NCBI GenBank assembly: GCA_017450215.1
Contig: JAFSVH010000022.1
Location: forward strand, 1-59,701
Length of the DNA stretch: 59,701 bases
From: Bacilli bacterium
GTDB taxonomy: Bacteria; Bacillota_I; Bacilli_A; ML615J-28; CAG-698
Direction: 5' to 3'
In this document: positions 1 through 7,285 of the stretch, in pieces
How the letters are laid out: the number at the start of each line of letters is the position of its first letter
How positions within the stretch are numbered: position 1 is the stretch's first letter
Notes under the pieces: generated by a model
What the model saw: the letters and a program-made list of their open reading frames with translations, nothing else
Database searches by the model: none
Told to the model about the DNA's origin: nothing
Position numbers and translations under genes: made by a program

Positions 1-33
1 AAATAAACACTAATATTATACACCATTCATTTT

Positions 34-88
34 TAAAAAAATACCCTCAAAGAGGGCTTTTTGTCATGCACACATTATGTGCATTTTT
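34..88 (+). terminator. Two consecutive terminator hairpins
   Basis: The first hairpin pairs CCCTC (44-48) with GAGGG (52-56) and is followed by T's. The second pairs ATGCACA (66-72) with TGTGCAT (78-84) and is followed by TTTTTA. They probably end transcription of a gene left of the window. Confidence 0.6.
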
Positions 89-133
89 ATTTTTGAAAAA
101 TTATCAATAAAAGTATTGATTTTTCTTATCTAA

Positions 134-435
134 TTTTATGCTTTGTGCAAGTATTTTGCAAGTTTTTTAGCAAAACAGTTCGCAAACAAACTAAAACACG
201 ACATAATACATGCAAGCTAGTGCATAGCTAAGCAGTGCAATGTGTGGCTTGGTGCTTAGCTTTACATAGCAATTTGAGGCGAGGCTTTTCTGTGCATATG
301 GGGAGAATGAGGATTGTGCTTGTACAATTGTGTATAAGCACAAAGCCAAAGCTTCTCATGAATACAAAAATGTCATGCCTAGCTTAGCTGTGCAATAACA
401 AGGAATAGATCATGCAAGAAGCATGGTCTTTTTTT
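134..435 (+). repeat. Long-hairpin repeat, copy A (candidate small RNA unit)
   Basis: There is no protein gene in 1-791; the space holds repeat copies A and B in tandem. Copy A has a conserved leader (ATGCTTTGTGCAAG...), a promoter-like TTCGCA (179-184) with 17 bp to CATAAT (202-207), then a long imperfect hairpin. The inner arms run from 283 to 374. The outer arms are GCATAGCTAAGC (222-233) against GCTTAGCTGTGC (382-393). The unit ends in the family terminator GATCATGC/GCATGGTC plus T's (408-435). Its transcript would be about 220 nt. The repeat structure is seen directly; transcription is inferred. Confidence 0.7.
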
Positions 436-716
436 ATGCTTTGTGCAAGTATTTCGCAAGTTTTTTAGCAAAACAGTTCGCAAACAAACTAAAACACGAC
501 ATAATACATGCGAGGCGTGTGCTGGGCTTTAACTAGCTTTTGGGAGAAACAGGATTTTTGTATACATGAGGAGAATTGGGGCTGTGGCTGTACAAATTGT
601 TTAAGCACAAGTTCAAATCTCACATGGTGTACAAAAATGCCATGCACGTTAGCTAGTGCTTATAACTAAATAACAAGATTTTAGAAAATGATCGTACTTT
701 GTGTGCGGTCTTTTTT
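436..716 (+). repeat. Long-hairpin repeat, copy B (candidate small RNA unit)
   Basis: This copy starts directly after the terminator of copy A with the same leader. It has TTCGCA (477-482), a 17 bp spacer and CATAAT (500-505). The hairpin arms lie at about 552-641, with TTAAGCACAA and CACATGGTGTACAAAAATGCC on the 3' side. It ends in a variant terminator, GATCGTAC ttt GTGTGCGGTC plus T's (690-716). The stem bases differ from copy A but still pair, which favours a selected structure. Confidence 0.7.
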
Positions 717-736
717 CTTTATAATAAATATAAAAT

Positions 737-765
737 TTGAATTAAAGTGCAATAAATGATATAAT
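737..765 (+). promoter_or_regulatory. Promoter of the 792 membrane protein gene
   Basis: TTGAAT (737-742), a 17 bp spacer, and the extended -10 TGaTATAAT with the hexamer at 760-765. The RBS GGAG follows before the ATG at 792. Confidence 0.6.
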
Positions 766-791
766 TTAACTGCATATGAGGAGTTAAAAGT

Positions 792-1745
792 ATGAATATA
801 GTTTCAATTGTTATAGAAATTTTATTCTTATTAAGTATTATTTTTGCTATAGTAATATCAGTAATAAAGAAAGAAAAGATTAATATGTTATTATATCTAT
901 TATATATTCCATTTTTAATTTTCTTTATTTCAACTTTTATACTTGGTGGAAGTTCATTCAATAATGCTAGTGTTGATTACAGTGATTACATAGAAGGGCA
1001 TTATTATTTATTTGAGCATGGAAGATATACAGAAGTAACATATAACCAGTTTATTTATATGCGAATAATAGAAATAATTGGTGATTCAACATTTGTTATT
1101 GGGTTTGTGCTTGGTATAATTTTGAATTTTAAAAAAACCAAGGAAGAAGAACAGGACAAAAACTTTACTAACAATGAAGACATAAATATCGATAGTAATG
1201 ACACATTAGCATATAAAGAAAAAAGATTATTTGTAAGTTTATCCTTAAAATCTATATCTAAAGCTTTATTGTGTATTACAATTTGTTCAATAATGTTTGT
1301 TTTTGCTGTAAGTGAAAACAGTCTTTTATTAATACCTTTTGAAGTAATTATAGTAGTATTATGTATGCTATTTACGTATTATATTTGTTTTAGCAAATTA
1401 CTATTTTGTAAAGATAAAGTAATTATTTTCCCAGATTCTTTTCTAAAAAGAGACCAGGCACAAAAGAAAAGTATTATAAGTTATAAAGATATTGAATCAA
1501 TAGAAATTACTAATCTTGCTAGACAGCATGATACAAATGATAATGAAATATTAGATAAGCCTAATAGGTGGAATGAAAGTAGTTATTACATTGTATACTT
1601 AACATATGATTTGTACTATATAAAAATTAAATTAAAGAATACTGATAAAACTCAAGGCATAATATTGAATAATTATACAAAGAAACAACAAAGTCAAATC
1701 TATAACGAATTATTACGTAGAATTGATTGTAAAAAGATAAGTTAA
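792..1745 (+). CDS. Multi-spanning membrane protein with C-terminal PH-like region
   Basis: I do not recognise this 317-residue protein. It has two hydrophobic helices at about 1-55, one at 92-112, a charged linker, and another pair at about 155-200. The soluble C-terminus has the pattern of the bacterial PH-like domains that follow membrane helices (lysine- and isoleucine-rich strands, an ISYKDIESIEI segment), but this is only a resemblance. The start has an RBS (GAGGAG) and its own extended -10 promoter. The stop codon runs straight into a copy of the conserved terminator module, as with most genes up to 12.6 kb. The function is unknown. Confidence 0.7.
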   Translation: MNIVSIVIEILFLLSIIFAIVISVIKKEKINMLLYLLYIPFLIFFISTFILGGSSFNNASVDYSDYIEGHYYLFEHGRYTEVTYNQFIYMRIIEIIGDSTFVIGFVLGIILNFKKTKEEEQDKNFTNNEDINIDSNDTLAYKEKRLFVSLSLKSISKALLCITICSIMFVFAVSENSLLLIPFEVIIVVLCMLFTYYICFSKLLFCKDKVIIFPDSFLKRDQAQKKSIISYKDIESIEITNLARQHDTNDNEILDKPNRWNESSYYIVYLTYDLYYIKIKLKNTDKTQGIILNNYTKKQQSQIYNELLRRIDCKKIS

Positions 1746-1757
1746 TAAATAGAAATA

Positions 1758-1785
1758 GATCATGCAAGAAGCATGGTCTTTTTTT
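1758..1785 (+). terminator. Conserved hairpin terminator
   Basis: GATCATGC (1758-1765) pairs with GCATGGTC (1771-1778) and is followed by seven T's. It is nearly identical to the copies at 408, 7922, 9566, 10304, 11583 and 12641. Confidence 0.8.
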
Positions 1786-1966
1786 ATGCTTTGTGCAAGT
1801 ATTTTGCAAGTTTTTTAGCAAAACAGTTCGCAAATAAACTAAAACACGACATAATACATGCGAGGCGTGTGCTGGGCTTTGCATTGCAATGAGTGGCTTA
1901 GCGCTTGGTAATTTGAGATGAGGCTTTTCTGTGCATATGAGGAGAATTGAGGCTGTGCTTGTACAT
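1782..1966 (+). repeat. Long-hairpin repeat, copy C (5' half only)
   Basis: The leader, TTCGCA (1827-1832), 17 bp spacer and CATAAT (1850-1855) match copies A and B. The 5' hairpin arm (1921-1965, ending GGCTGTGCTTGTACA) is intact. The sequence then departs from the family exactly where the hairpin loop should be, and no 3' arm follows. The matching orphan 3' half lies at 6026-6144. The rest of the gap (1967-2170) holds AT-rich sequence with two purine-rich near-repeats and the promoter of the next gene. Confidence 0.7.
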
Positions 1967-2096
1967 AGGGATTTAATAAAAATACTCGAAAAAGGAAGAT
2001 TTAAAATGAAATAAGAAGTTTTTAAAATGAAAAAGGAAGAATTTTTTCTTTTTTCAAATAGAAAAAGGAAAAACAAATGCTCTTCTTTTTATTATA

Positions 2097-2105
2097 TGGT
2101 ATAAT
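2097..2105 (+). promoter_or_regulatory. Extended -10 promoter of the 2177 lipoprotein
   Basis: TGgTATAAT, with the hexamer at 2100-2105, lies about 70 bp upstream of the start. No good -35 is evident. Confidence 0.5.
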
Positions 2106-2176
2106 AATGTTAGATAAATAAAAATGTCACCTTTTTGATAGTTAATTTGTCTTATTAGTGTAAGGAGGTTATGCTC

Positions 2177-4060
2177 ATGAAGAAGATAGTATTCATAGTA
2201 TTGCTAGTTTTTTCAGCATTATTATTTGTTGGCTGTGATGTAGGACAAGCATCAACAAATAAGTCTGATGATAAAAAGAATACTGATGTTACAGTAGTTG
2301 ATAATACTGAAGAAGATACTAATAAAGAAAACAACAACAGCGATATCACCGAAAATATAGATATTAATGATGATGAGATTAAAAGAATAGAAACATTATT
2401 CACATTAGAAGAAGCATATAAGAAAAAGTATATTAGCAAAAATGATTTATTAGATTTACATGATAATATCGAGAATAGAGTAAAATTTGAGCTTGATGAA
2501 GATATTGAACAAAAAATATTAAATGACTATCTAATAGATGTTAAAAAAAATTTTGCTGATGCAACAATTGATGATGTTTCCATTTATGGTTACTATGGTC
2601 ATTATAATAATTTATATGTTGTAAGATTAGATAATGTTTTTGTTCGATACCTTGATGTAATGGAAGAATTAAACATTGATGGTGTTGTGTTTAGTTATAG
2701 CGGACCTGTATATATGGTTTGGCTTGAAGAAAATAACATATTAACTACGCCTATTGATGGTACATATAATGGTAAAGTATGCTATACTAATCCAGGTCTT
2801 TCTTCTATAAGCGTTGATATGGTATTTGAAATTTCAGATACAAAGCTAATCATAAATGATGATAAAGAATTAAAAATTGAAGAATGTGAATATGATGGCC
2901 ATTTCTTTGATAATTTAGTTTTAGTATTAAGTTATTCACTAGATTATCGTCAGATGTTTGAATATCCTAATAAAGGATGGTTTGCTCTTCTTGAAAGTAG
3001 TGAAACAAGAAAGAGCGGATATAGTATTTTAATAAGTAAGTTTAATACTATTTATATATTTAAGACAGTATTTGATTTAGAAAATGATACTTATTATATT
3101 CACGCTATTTATAAATTAATTAATCAAGTAGAACAAACCAATGTCATTAACAGTTTATTTGTTGATAAGTATTACTTTGGAATGATATTATATGTTCAAC
3201 CGAATCTTTTATCTACAAGAGAAGCCACATCTATGACTTTCCAAGATGATGAATTAATAATTGGTGATAATAAATTTAAGTTAGAAGAAAAGATATTTGA
3301 CGAACGTTTTATTAAAATTGATGATGATAAGCTAAATAATCTGTTTAGTTTTCCTTCTAAAGGATTAATTGCTAGAATTTATGATGCTAGTTATTACTGT
3401 ATTATTGAAGGCAATGATGGAATTGTATATTGTCTTGAATGTGCAGCTATTAATAGTGAATTCTATGAATGTGATACTCTTTGTGCCTATCTACTAGTAA
3501 AGAAAACAAAGCTTTATGATAGTTTTATGTATCGAACTGTCGATGATAAATGTGATTCAAAAAATATTGCCGAAGCATCAAAAGTCAATTTAATACAAGT
3601 TGACATGACTTTTGAAGAAGTTGTTGAAATACTAGGTAAGCCAGTTGCCGAACTAGGATCTGGTGCTATTTGGTATGAGTGGAGTTTAAACGATGATACT
3701 TCATTGCAAATTCAATTTACTCCAAAGGGTTTGGTTGATGCAACATTGTATGTTTTAAGAATAGAAAGAAAATATAATTTTACTAATGATTGTGTATTAG
3801 TTGTTGTGAAGAAAGAATACAGTGAAATTAATAAAGTTTGGAACTTAGATTTCTTTGGAGATTTACCAATTAAAGAAGTTAATGATTTAACTTATTTTGA
3901 TAATCCTGAAAATATCGCTAATCAAAATGATTTTCAACAAATTTTAGCTATTTATTTAAAAGAGCCATCATATCAAGGAGTTCTTGATTTAATACAAGAA
4001 CTAAAGAAGTTTGATGAATTTGAATATGTAGAACCTAACTATATTATATACTTGAAGTAG
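2177..4060 (+). CDS. Lipoprotein with BamE-like and inhibitor-I9-like C-terminal segments
   Basis: The protein begins with a lipoprotein signal (MKKIVFIVLLVFSALLFVGC) and an acidic, low-complexity linker, so it should be anchored on the outer face of the membrane. I chose the ATG at 2177 over that at 2171 because AAGGAGG (2162-2168) is only 2 bases from the earlier one. The middle is unrecognised beta-rich sequence. Near residues 475-515 there is a SmpA/BamE-like stretch (FEEVVEILGKP, then GAIWYEW). The last 85 residues end in FEYVEPNYI, like the propeptide/inhibitor I9 fold of subtilisin-type proteins. Both domain calls are by eye. The function is unknown; surface binding or envelope assembly is possible. 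Confidence 0.7.
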   Translation: MKKIVFIVLLVFSALLFVGCDVGQASTNKSDDKKNTDVTVVDNTEEDTNKENNNSDITENIDINDDEIKRIETLFTLEEAYKKKYISKNDLLDLHDNIENRVKFELDEDIEQKILNDYLIDVKKNFADATIDDVSIYGYYGHYNNLYVVRLDNVFVRYLDVMEELNIDGVVFSYSGPVYMVWLEENNILTTPIDGTYNGKVCYTNPGLSSISVDMVFEISDTKLIINDDKELKIEECEYDGHFFDNLVLVLSYSLDYRQMFEYPNKGWFALLESSETRKSGYSILISKFNTIYIFKTVFDLENDTYYIHAIYKLINQVEQTNVINSLFVDKYYFGMILYVQPNLLSTREATSMTFQDDELIIGDNKFKLEEKIFDERFIKIDDDKLNNLFSFPSKGLIARIYDASYYCIIEGNDGIVYCLECAAINSEFYECDTLCAYLLVKKTKLYDSFMYRTVDDKCDSKNIAEASKVNLIQVDMTFEEVVEILGKPVAELGSGAIWYEWSLNDDTSLQIQFTPKGLVDATLYVLRIERKYNFTNDCVLVVVKKEYSEINKVWNLDFFGDLPIKEVNDLTYFDNPENIANQNDFQQILAIYLKEPSYQGVLDLIQELKKFDEFEYVEPNYIIYLK

Positions 4061-4087
4061 ATTGTAATTAATTTTTATAGTATATTA

Positions 4088-4116
4088 TTTACAAACAAAT
4101 CTTTTCACGACATAAT
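4088..4116 (+). promoter_or_regulatory. Isolated copy of the repeat-family promoter
   Basis: TTTACA (4088-4093), 17 bp ending in CACGA, and CATAAT (4111-4116) followed by ACATG match the promoter block of the long-hairpin repeats, but no hairpin arms follow. It would drive a transcript of only about 80 nt ending at the hairpin at 4161-4203. Confidence 0.5.
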
Positions 4117-4160
4117 ACATGTACGGAGCAAAAGATTCTAAAATTAAATATTATAAAAAA

Positions 4161-4203
4161 AGCTCTGTTTAACTTGAGATAGATCAAGTCACAGGGCTTT
4201 TTG
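4161..4203 (+). terminator. Terminator hairpin
   Basis: The outer stem is AGCTCTGT against ACAGGGCT and the inner stem is ACTTGA against TCAAGT, followed by TTTTT. It ends the 2177 gene or the short transcript from the promoter at 4088. Confidence 0.65.
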
Positions 4204-4226
4204 GTTGCTCTAATTAAGGAGGTTAT

Positions 4227-4464
4227 ATGAGAAATACTAAAACACACAATAAAGAAAAAACTAAATAAATGTAAGAACATATTCTATGCATATAATGACA
4301 TACAGTTTAGATATGGTGAAGTATTAGATAAAAGAAGTGATATTGTTGAAATAAGATGTAATGTTAAATTAGATGGTTTTATATTAGGAGATAACTATAC
4401 TACAGATTTTTATTGTATTAAAGATAATTTAATAGTGTCACCACTGGTAACACAAATTAGTTGA
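4227..4464 (+). pseudogene. Small frameshifted ORF
   Basis: A strong RBS (AAGGAGG) precedes ATG 4227, but this frame stops after 13 codons (TAA 4266-4268). Removing one A from the six-A run at 4255-4260 joins it to an open frame running to TGA 4462-4464. The joined product would be about 78 residues (...NIFYAYNDIQFRYGEVLDKR...). I do not recognise it. It may be a decayed gene, a sequencing error in the A run, or a gene using slippage. Confidence 0.4.
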
Positions 4465-4490
4465 TTAATAAAATAAGAAAATTTTTACTC

Positions 4491-4519
4491 TTTACTCACT
4501 ATTGATAATATGCTAAAAT
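4491..4519 (+). promoter_or_regulatory. Promoter of the candidate structured RNA
   Basis: TTTACT (4491-4496), a 17 bp spacer and the extended -10 TGcTAAAAT with the hexamer at 4514-4519. Transcription would begin near 4526. Confidence 0.5.
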
Positions 4520-4525
4520 CAATAT

Positions 4526-4711
4526 GTAATGAGTCAAGTTTAAAACTTATTATCTACTCTAAAGAGATAATATTTATATTGATGATTTGCTAGTCCGGAA
4601 TATCGTCGGTAAAGGTTTTGCGCTTTAGAGTATACGCGGAAATTAATTTTATAAAAGAAAATGTCCATTTTTAATAATGGAATCTTTTATAATATTAGTT
4701 TCCGCTTTTTT
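4526..4711 (+). ncRNA. Candidate structured RNA / leader with pseudoknot and terminator upstream of rhuM
   Basis: An 8 bp stem pairs TATTATCT (4548-4555) with AGATAATA (4565-4572). Its 9-nt loop, ACTCTAAAG (4556-4564), is a perfect complement of CTTTAGAGT (4623-4631). The two helices form a pseudoknot or are alternatives. A hairpin GATGAT/ATCGTC (4581-4607) lies between them. A long terminator stem follows: GCGGAAA (4636-4642) pairs with TTTCCGC (4699-4705), with inner stems ATAAAAGA/TCTTTTAT and CCATT/AATGG, then T's. The RBS of rhuM is only about 15 bp further on. It could be a free-standing small RNA or an attenuator controlling rhuM. I match it to no known RNA family. Confidence 0.5.
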
Positions 4712-4738
4712 ATATTTTAAAAGAAAGGATAATTAAAA

Positions 4739-5617
4739 ATGAACGAAGAGAAAAAGTATGAAGTAGTAAAATTTGTGGAAGGAAAATTAGAAATGGATAT
4801 TAATGTTAGTCCAAGTGAGGATACAATTTGGTTATCATTAGATGAAATGTCTTTATTATTTGAAAGAGATAGATCTGTAATAGGTAAGCATATTAGAAGC
4901 ATATATTTAGAAGAGGAACTGGATGAATATACAACTAGGGCAAAAAATGCCCGACATTTATCTGATGGTAGAATATATCAAGTGGATATATATAATTTAG
5001 ATGTGGTCATCGCTGTAGGGTATAGGGTTAATTCTAAAAGAGGAACTTTATTTAGAAAATGGGCTAATAAAGTATTAAAAGAATATTTACTTAAAGGATA
5101 TGTACTAAGTGAAAAAAGAGTAACAGTATCTAATGAAAACTACATAGAACTTAAAAACGAAGTAGTTGATATTAATAAAAGATTATTTAAAATTGAAGAT
5201 AAAGTATTAAGTAATGATTATTTAGAAGATAAGATATTTTATAATGGTGAATTTTATGATGCTTATACTTTAGTTCAAAATATATTTGAAAAAGCAGATG
5301 ATGAAATAATCATTATGGATAATTACATTGATAGATTTATTCTAGATAGATTAGTTGTTAAAAATGACACAGTTATAGTCCATATTTATACTTCGAACAA
5401 ATCAAAATTATTACTAAATGATATTAAAGTATTTAATAAGCAGTATGGAAATATTAATATTGAATATACAAATAAAGTTCATGATAGATATATAATAATT
5501 GATAAAAAAAGATTATTTCTTTTAGGACATTCTATAAAAGATATAGGAAGCAAAATATCAACAATTGTTGAATTAGATAATAGATTGATAAATCATTTAA
5601 TAAATAAGTTAAAGTAA
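4739..5617 (+). CDS. RhuM-family protein with C-terminal PLD-like domain
   Basis: Residues 1-125 match the virulence RhuM family: WLSLDEMSLLFERDRSVIGKHI is a helix-turn-helix-like start, and YNLDVVIAVGYRVNSKRGT..F..WA is the family hallmark. Residues 160-290 look like a phospholipase D-type domain. They carry an incomplete HxK motif, HDRYIIID (H248, R250 in place of Lys, D255), followed by a conserved G-S-K region. PLD-type domains include nucleases, but the activity here is unproven. The gene follows a structured leader RNA and precedes a HepT-like gene by 50 bp, probably in one transcript. RhuM proteins are frequent on mobile islands, in line with the region. The biological role of RhuM is not established. 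Confidence 0.75.
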   Translation: MNEEKKYEVVKFVEGKLEMDINVSPSEDTIWLSLDEMSLLFERDRSVIGKHIRSIYLEEELDEYTTRAKNARHLSDGRIYQVDIYNLDVVIAVGYRVNSKRGTLFRKWANKVLKEYLLKGYVLSEKRVTVSNENYIELKNEVVDINKRLFKIEDKVLSNDYLEDKIFYNGEFYDAYTLVQNIFEKADDEIIIMDNYIDRFILDRLVVKNDTVIVHIYTSNKSKLLLNDIKVFNKQYGNINIEYTNKVHDRYIIIDKKRLFLLGHSIKDIGSKISTIVELDNRLINHLINKLK

Positions 5618-5667
5618 TTTCAGTATTTAAAACTGAATTTAGATATAAGGGAGGACAAGATTAAGAT

Positions 5668-6009
5668 ATGTTAAGTGTTAAAACAAAAGAATTATTACAT
5701 AATATTACTAAGCGATGCACAAGAATAGCAGAAATAGTAAATAAAATAGACAAAGAATCGTTTGATTCTAGTGATGATATAAAAGAAATAATATGTTTTA
5801 ATTTAATACTAATTAATGAATTAATAGAGTACTTAGGTAAAGATATTGTTAATCAATATATAGACATTTCTTGGAATAAAATGAAAGGAATATGCAACGC
5901 AATAGATCATGATTACGATAATACTGATTTTGATAATGTATGGCTAGCAGTAACTATAGATATAAAGTCATTAAGAGAATATTGTGAAAAAATCTTAAAA
6001 GAGAATTAA
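5668..6009 (+). CDS. HepT-like (DUF86) protein lacking the catalytic arginine
   Basis: This 113-residue all-helical protein resembles HepT toxins, which are RNases carrying an RX4-6HxY motif and paired with MntA nucleotidyltransferase antitoxins. The region ISWNKMKGICNAIDHDY keeps H81 and Y83, but the position normally held by Arg is Cys76. No MntA gene lies next to it; its neighbour is the RhuM/PLD-like gene. The start is preceded by AAGGGAGGA. After its stop comes the orphan 3' half of a long-hairpin repeat. It may be an inactive HepT, or a HEPN-type partner with another role. The family call is moderate. Confidence 0.6.
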   Translation: MLSVKTKELLHNITKRCTRIAEIVNKIDKESFDSSDDIKEIICFNLILINELIEYLGKDIVNQYIDISWNKMKGICNAIDHDYDNTDFDNVWLAVTIDIKSLREYCEKILKEN

Positions 6010-6025
6010 GTTTGCAATGTGCAAT

Positions 6026-6144
6026 AGCACAAGCTCAAATCTCACATGGTGTAAAAAAATGCCATGCACGGTAGCTTAGCTCATGCTTAGCACAATACAA
6101 GTAAATAACAAGAAATAGATCATACTTTGTGTATGGTCTTTTTT
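6026..6144 (+). repeat. Long-hairpin repeat, copy D (3' half only) with terminator
   Basis: The sequence begins with the family 3' arm, AGCACAAGCTCAAATCTCAC, continues through ATGCCATGCACGGTAGCTTAGCTC and the flank AAGTAAATAACAAGAAAT, and ends in the terminator GATCATAC ttt GTATGGTC plus T's (6118-6144). No 5' arm or promoter block precedes it; the missing half matches copy C at 1782-1966. Confidence 0.7.
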
Positions 6145-6237
6145 AATTATTAATATGAAAAGAAATCAATAGAAGTCTAAATTAAATGCAATAGACAAAT
6201 TAAAGCAAAATATAACAAGAAATCACACAAATAGGTA

Positions 6238-6246
6238 TGATATAAT
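6238..6246 (+). promoter_or_regulatory. Extended -10 of the AraC-type gene
   Basis: TGaTATAAT with the hexamer at 6241-6246, 24 bp before ATG 6270. The -35 is weak. Confidence 0.5.
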
Positions 6247-6269
6247 ATTAGTGTAAAAGGAGATTAGAC

Positions 6270-7163
6270 ATGGAGTGGTTAGATAGCGTAAGGCGTTCAA
6301 TAGATTTTATTGAAAAACATTTAGAAGATGACATTACAATTAGTGATGTTGCAAAACATGTATCGATATCCCTTTATTTTCTTGAACGTGGCTTTTCTGT
6401 TATGACTGGCTATAGTATTGGTGAATACCTAAGAAATAGAAGATTATATCAAGCTGCTTTGGATTTACAAAAAAGTAAAGAAAAAATAATTGATATAGCT
6501 TATAAATATTGTTATGATACGCCAGAAAGCTTTACTAAAGCATTCTCGAGATTCCACGGGACTACTCCAAAAGAGGTACGTGAAGGAGCTAAAATTAATG
6601 TCTTTTTACCACTTATAATTAATATTAATATCAGCGGAGGAAAACAAATGGATTATAAGATTGCACCAATGTTTCCAATTAAATTAATTGGTTTTCAAAA
6701 AATATTTGATACGGAAACATCATACAAAAAAATTCCTAAGTTTTGGGATGAAATATGTGAAAAGTATGCCAATAATGTTTATTTGGGCAAAGAACCAACA
6801 AATCCATATGAAAAAGCAATTATTGATAATTGTATTGGTGAATATGCTATATGTATTGATGACCTTGAAGATGGAAAGTTTCGTTATTTGATCGCTGGAA
6901 GATATGCAGGAGGAGAAGTACCTGAAGGAATGATTGTATATGAATTTCCTAGAATGACTTGGGCAATATTTGATTGTATAGGCCCTAATCCCCAAACACT
7001 TCAAAGTGTAAATACCAGAATCTTTAAAGAATGGTTACCTGGTAATCCTGATTATGAAATAGATGGTAATGCAACTGTTGAGTGGTATGATTGTATTAAT
7101 GGAGAAATGACTGCTCCTGACTATCATAGTGCTATTTGGATTCCAGTAAAGGAAAAAAGATAA
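6270..7163 (+). CDS. AraC-family regulator with GyrI-like effector domain
   Basis: Residues 5-108 are a double helix-turn-helix of AraC/XylS type: ITISDVAKHVSISLYFLERGF, then IIDIAYKYCYDTPESFTKAFSRFHGTTPKEVR. Residues 128-296 are a GyrI-like/effector-binding domain, usual in regulators that sense lipophilic drugs or small molecules (compare Rob and BmrR). The protein should bind DNA as a ligand-responsive activator. No obvious target such as an efflux pump sits beside it; it stands alone with its own promoter (6241) and the conserved terminator (7175). The RBS is AAAAGGAG. The class is clear; the ligand and regulon are unknown. Confidence 0.9.
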   Translation: MEWLDSVRRSIDFIEKHLEDDITISDVAKHVSISLYFLERGFSVMTGYSIGEYLRNRRLYQAALDLQKSKEKIIDIAYKYCYDTPESFTKAFSRFHGTTPKEVREGAKINVFLPLIININISGGKQMDYKIAPMFPIKLIGFQKIFDTETSYKKIPKFWDEICEKYANNVYLGKEPTNPYEKAIIDNCIGEYAICIDDLEDGKFRYLIAGRYAGGEVPEGMIVYEFPRMTWAIFDCIGPNPQTLQSVNTRIFKEWLPGNPDYEIDGNATVEWYDCINGEMTAPDYHSAIWIPVKEKR

Positions 7164-7174
7164 TAAGTAAATTA

Positions 7175-7204
7175 GATCATTTCCTAAAGAAATGGTCTTT
7201 TTTT
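7175..7204 (+). terminator. Conserved hairpin terminator, compensated variant
   Basis: GATCATTTC (7175-7183) pairs with GAAATGGTC (7189-7197) and T's follow. Compared with the other copies, both stem strands changed together, which keeps pairing. Confidence 0.75.
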
Positions 7205-7234
7205 ATGCAACGCTAAAGCTTTATGTATTCTTTT

Positions 7235-7263
7235 TTGAAAAAAACTATGGCATATGATATAAT
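7235..7263 (+). promoter_or_regulatory. Promoter of the 7286 gene
   Basis: TTGAAA (7235-7240), 17 bp, then TGaTATAAT with the hexamer at 7258-7263. Its position rules out the upstream in-frame ATG at 7223 as the start. Confidence 0.65.
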
Positions 7264-7285
7264 AATAAAATGGAAGGTAATAAAA

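Noticed and set aside
134..716. Long palindromic repeats as possible CRISPR or retron msr-msd
   Set aside because: There are no spacers and no reverse transcriptase or cas genes near; the copies are dispersed and carry a promoter and terminator instead.
2155..2439. Reverse-strand open frames inside the 2177 lipoprotein and other plus-strand genes
   Set aside because: They lack RBS and family features and are mirror effects of AT-rich coding sequence.
4526..4711. Hammerhead or pistol ribozyme in the RNA upstream of rhuM
   Set aside because: GATGA and GGAA occur, but stem II of a hammerhead cannot form; the spacing and conserved bases of pistol ribozymes are absent.
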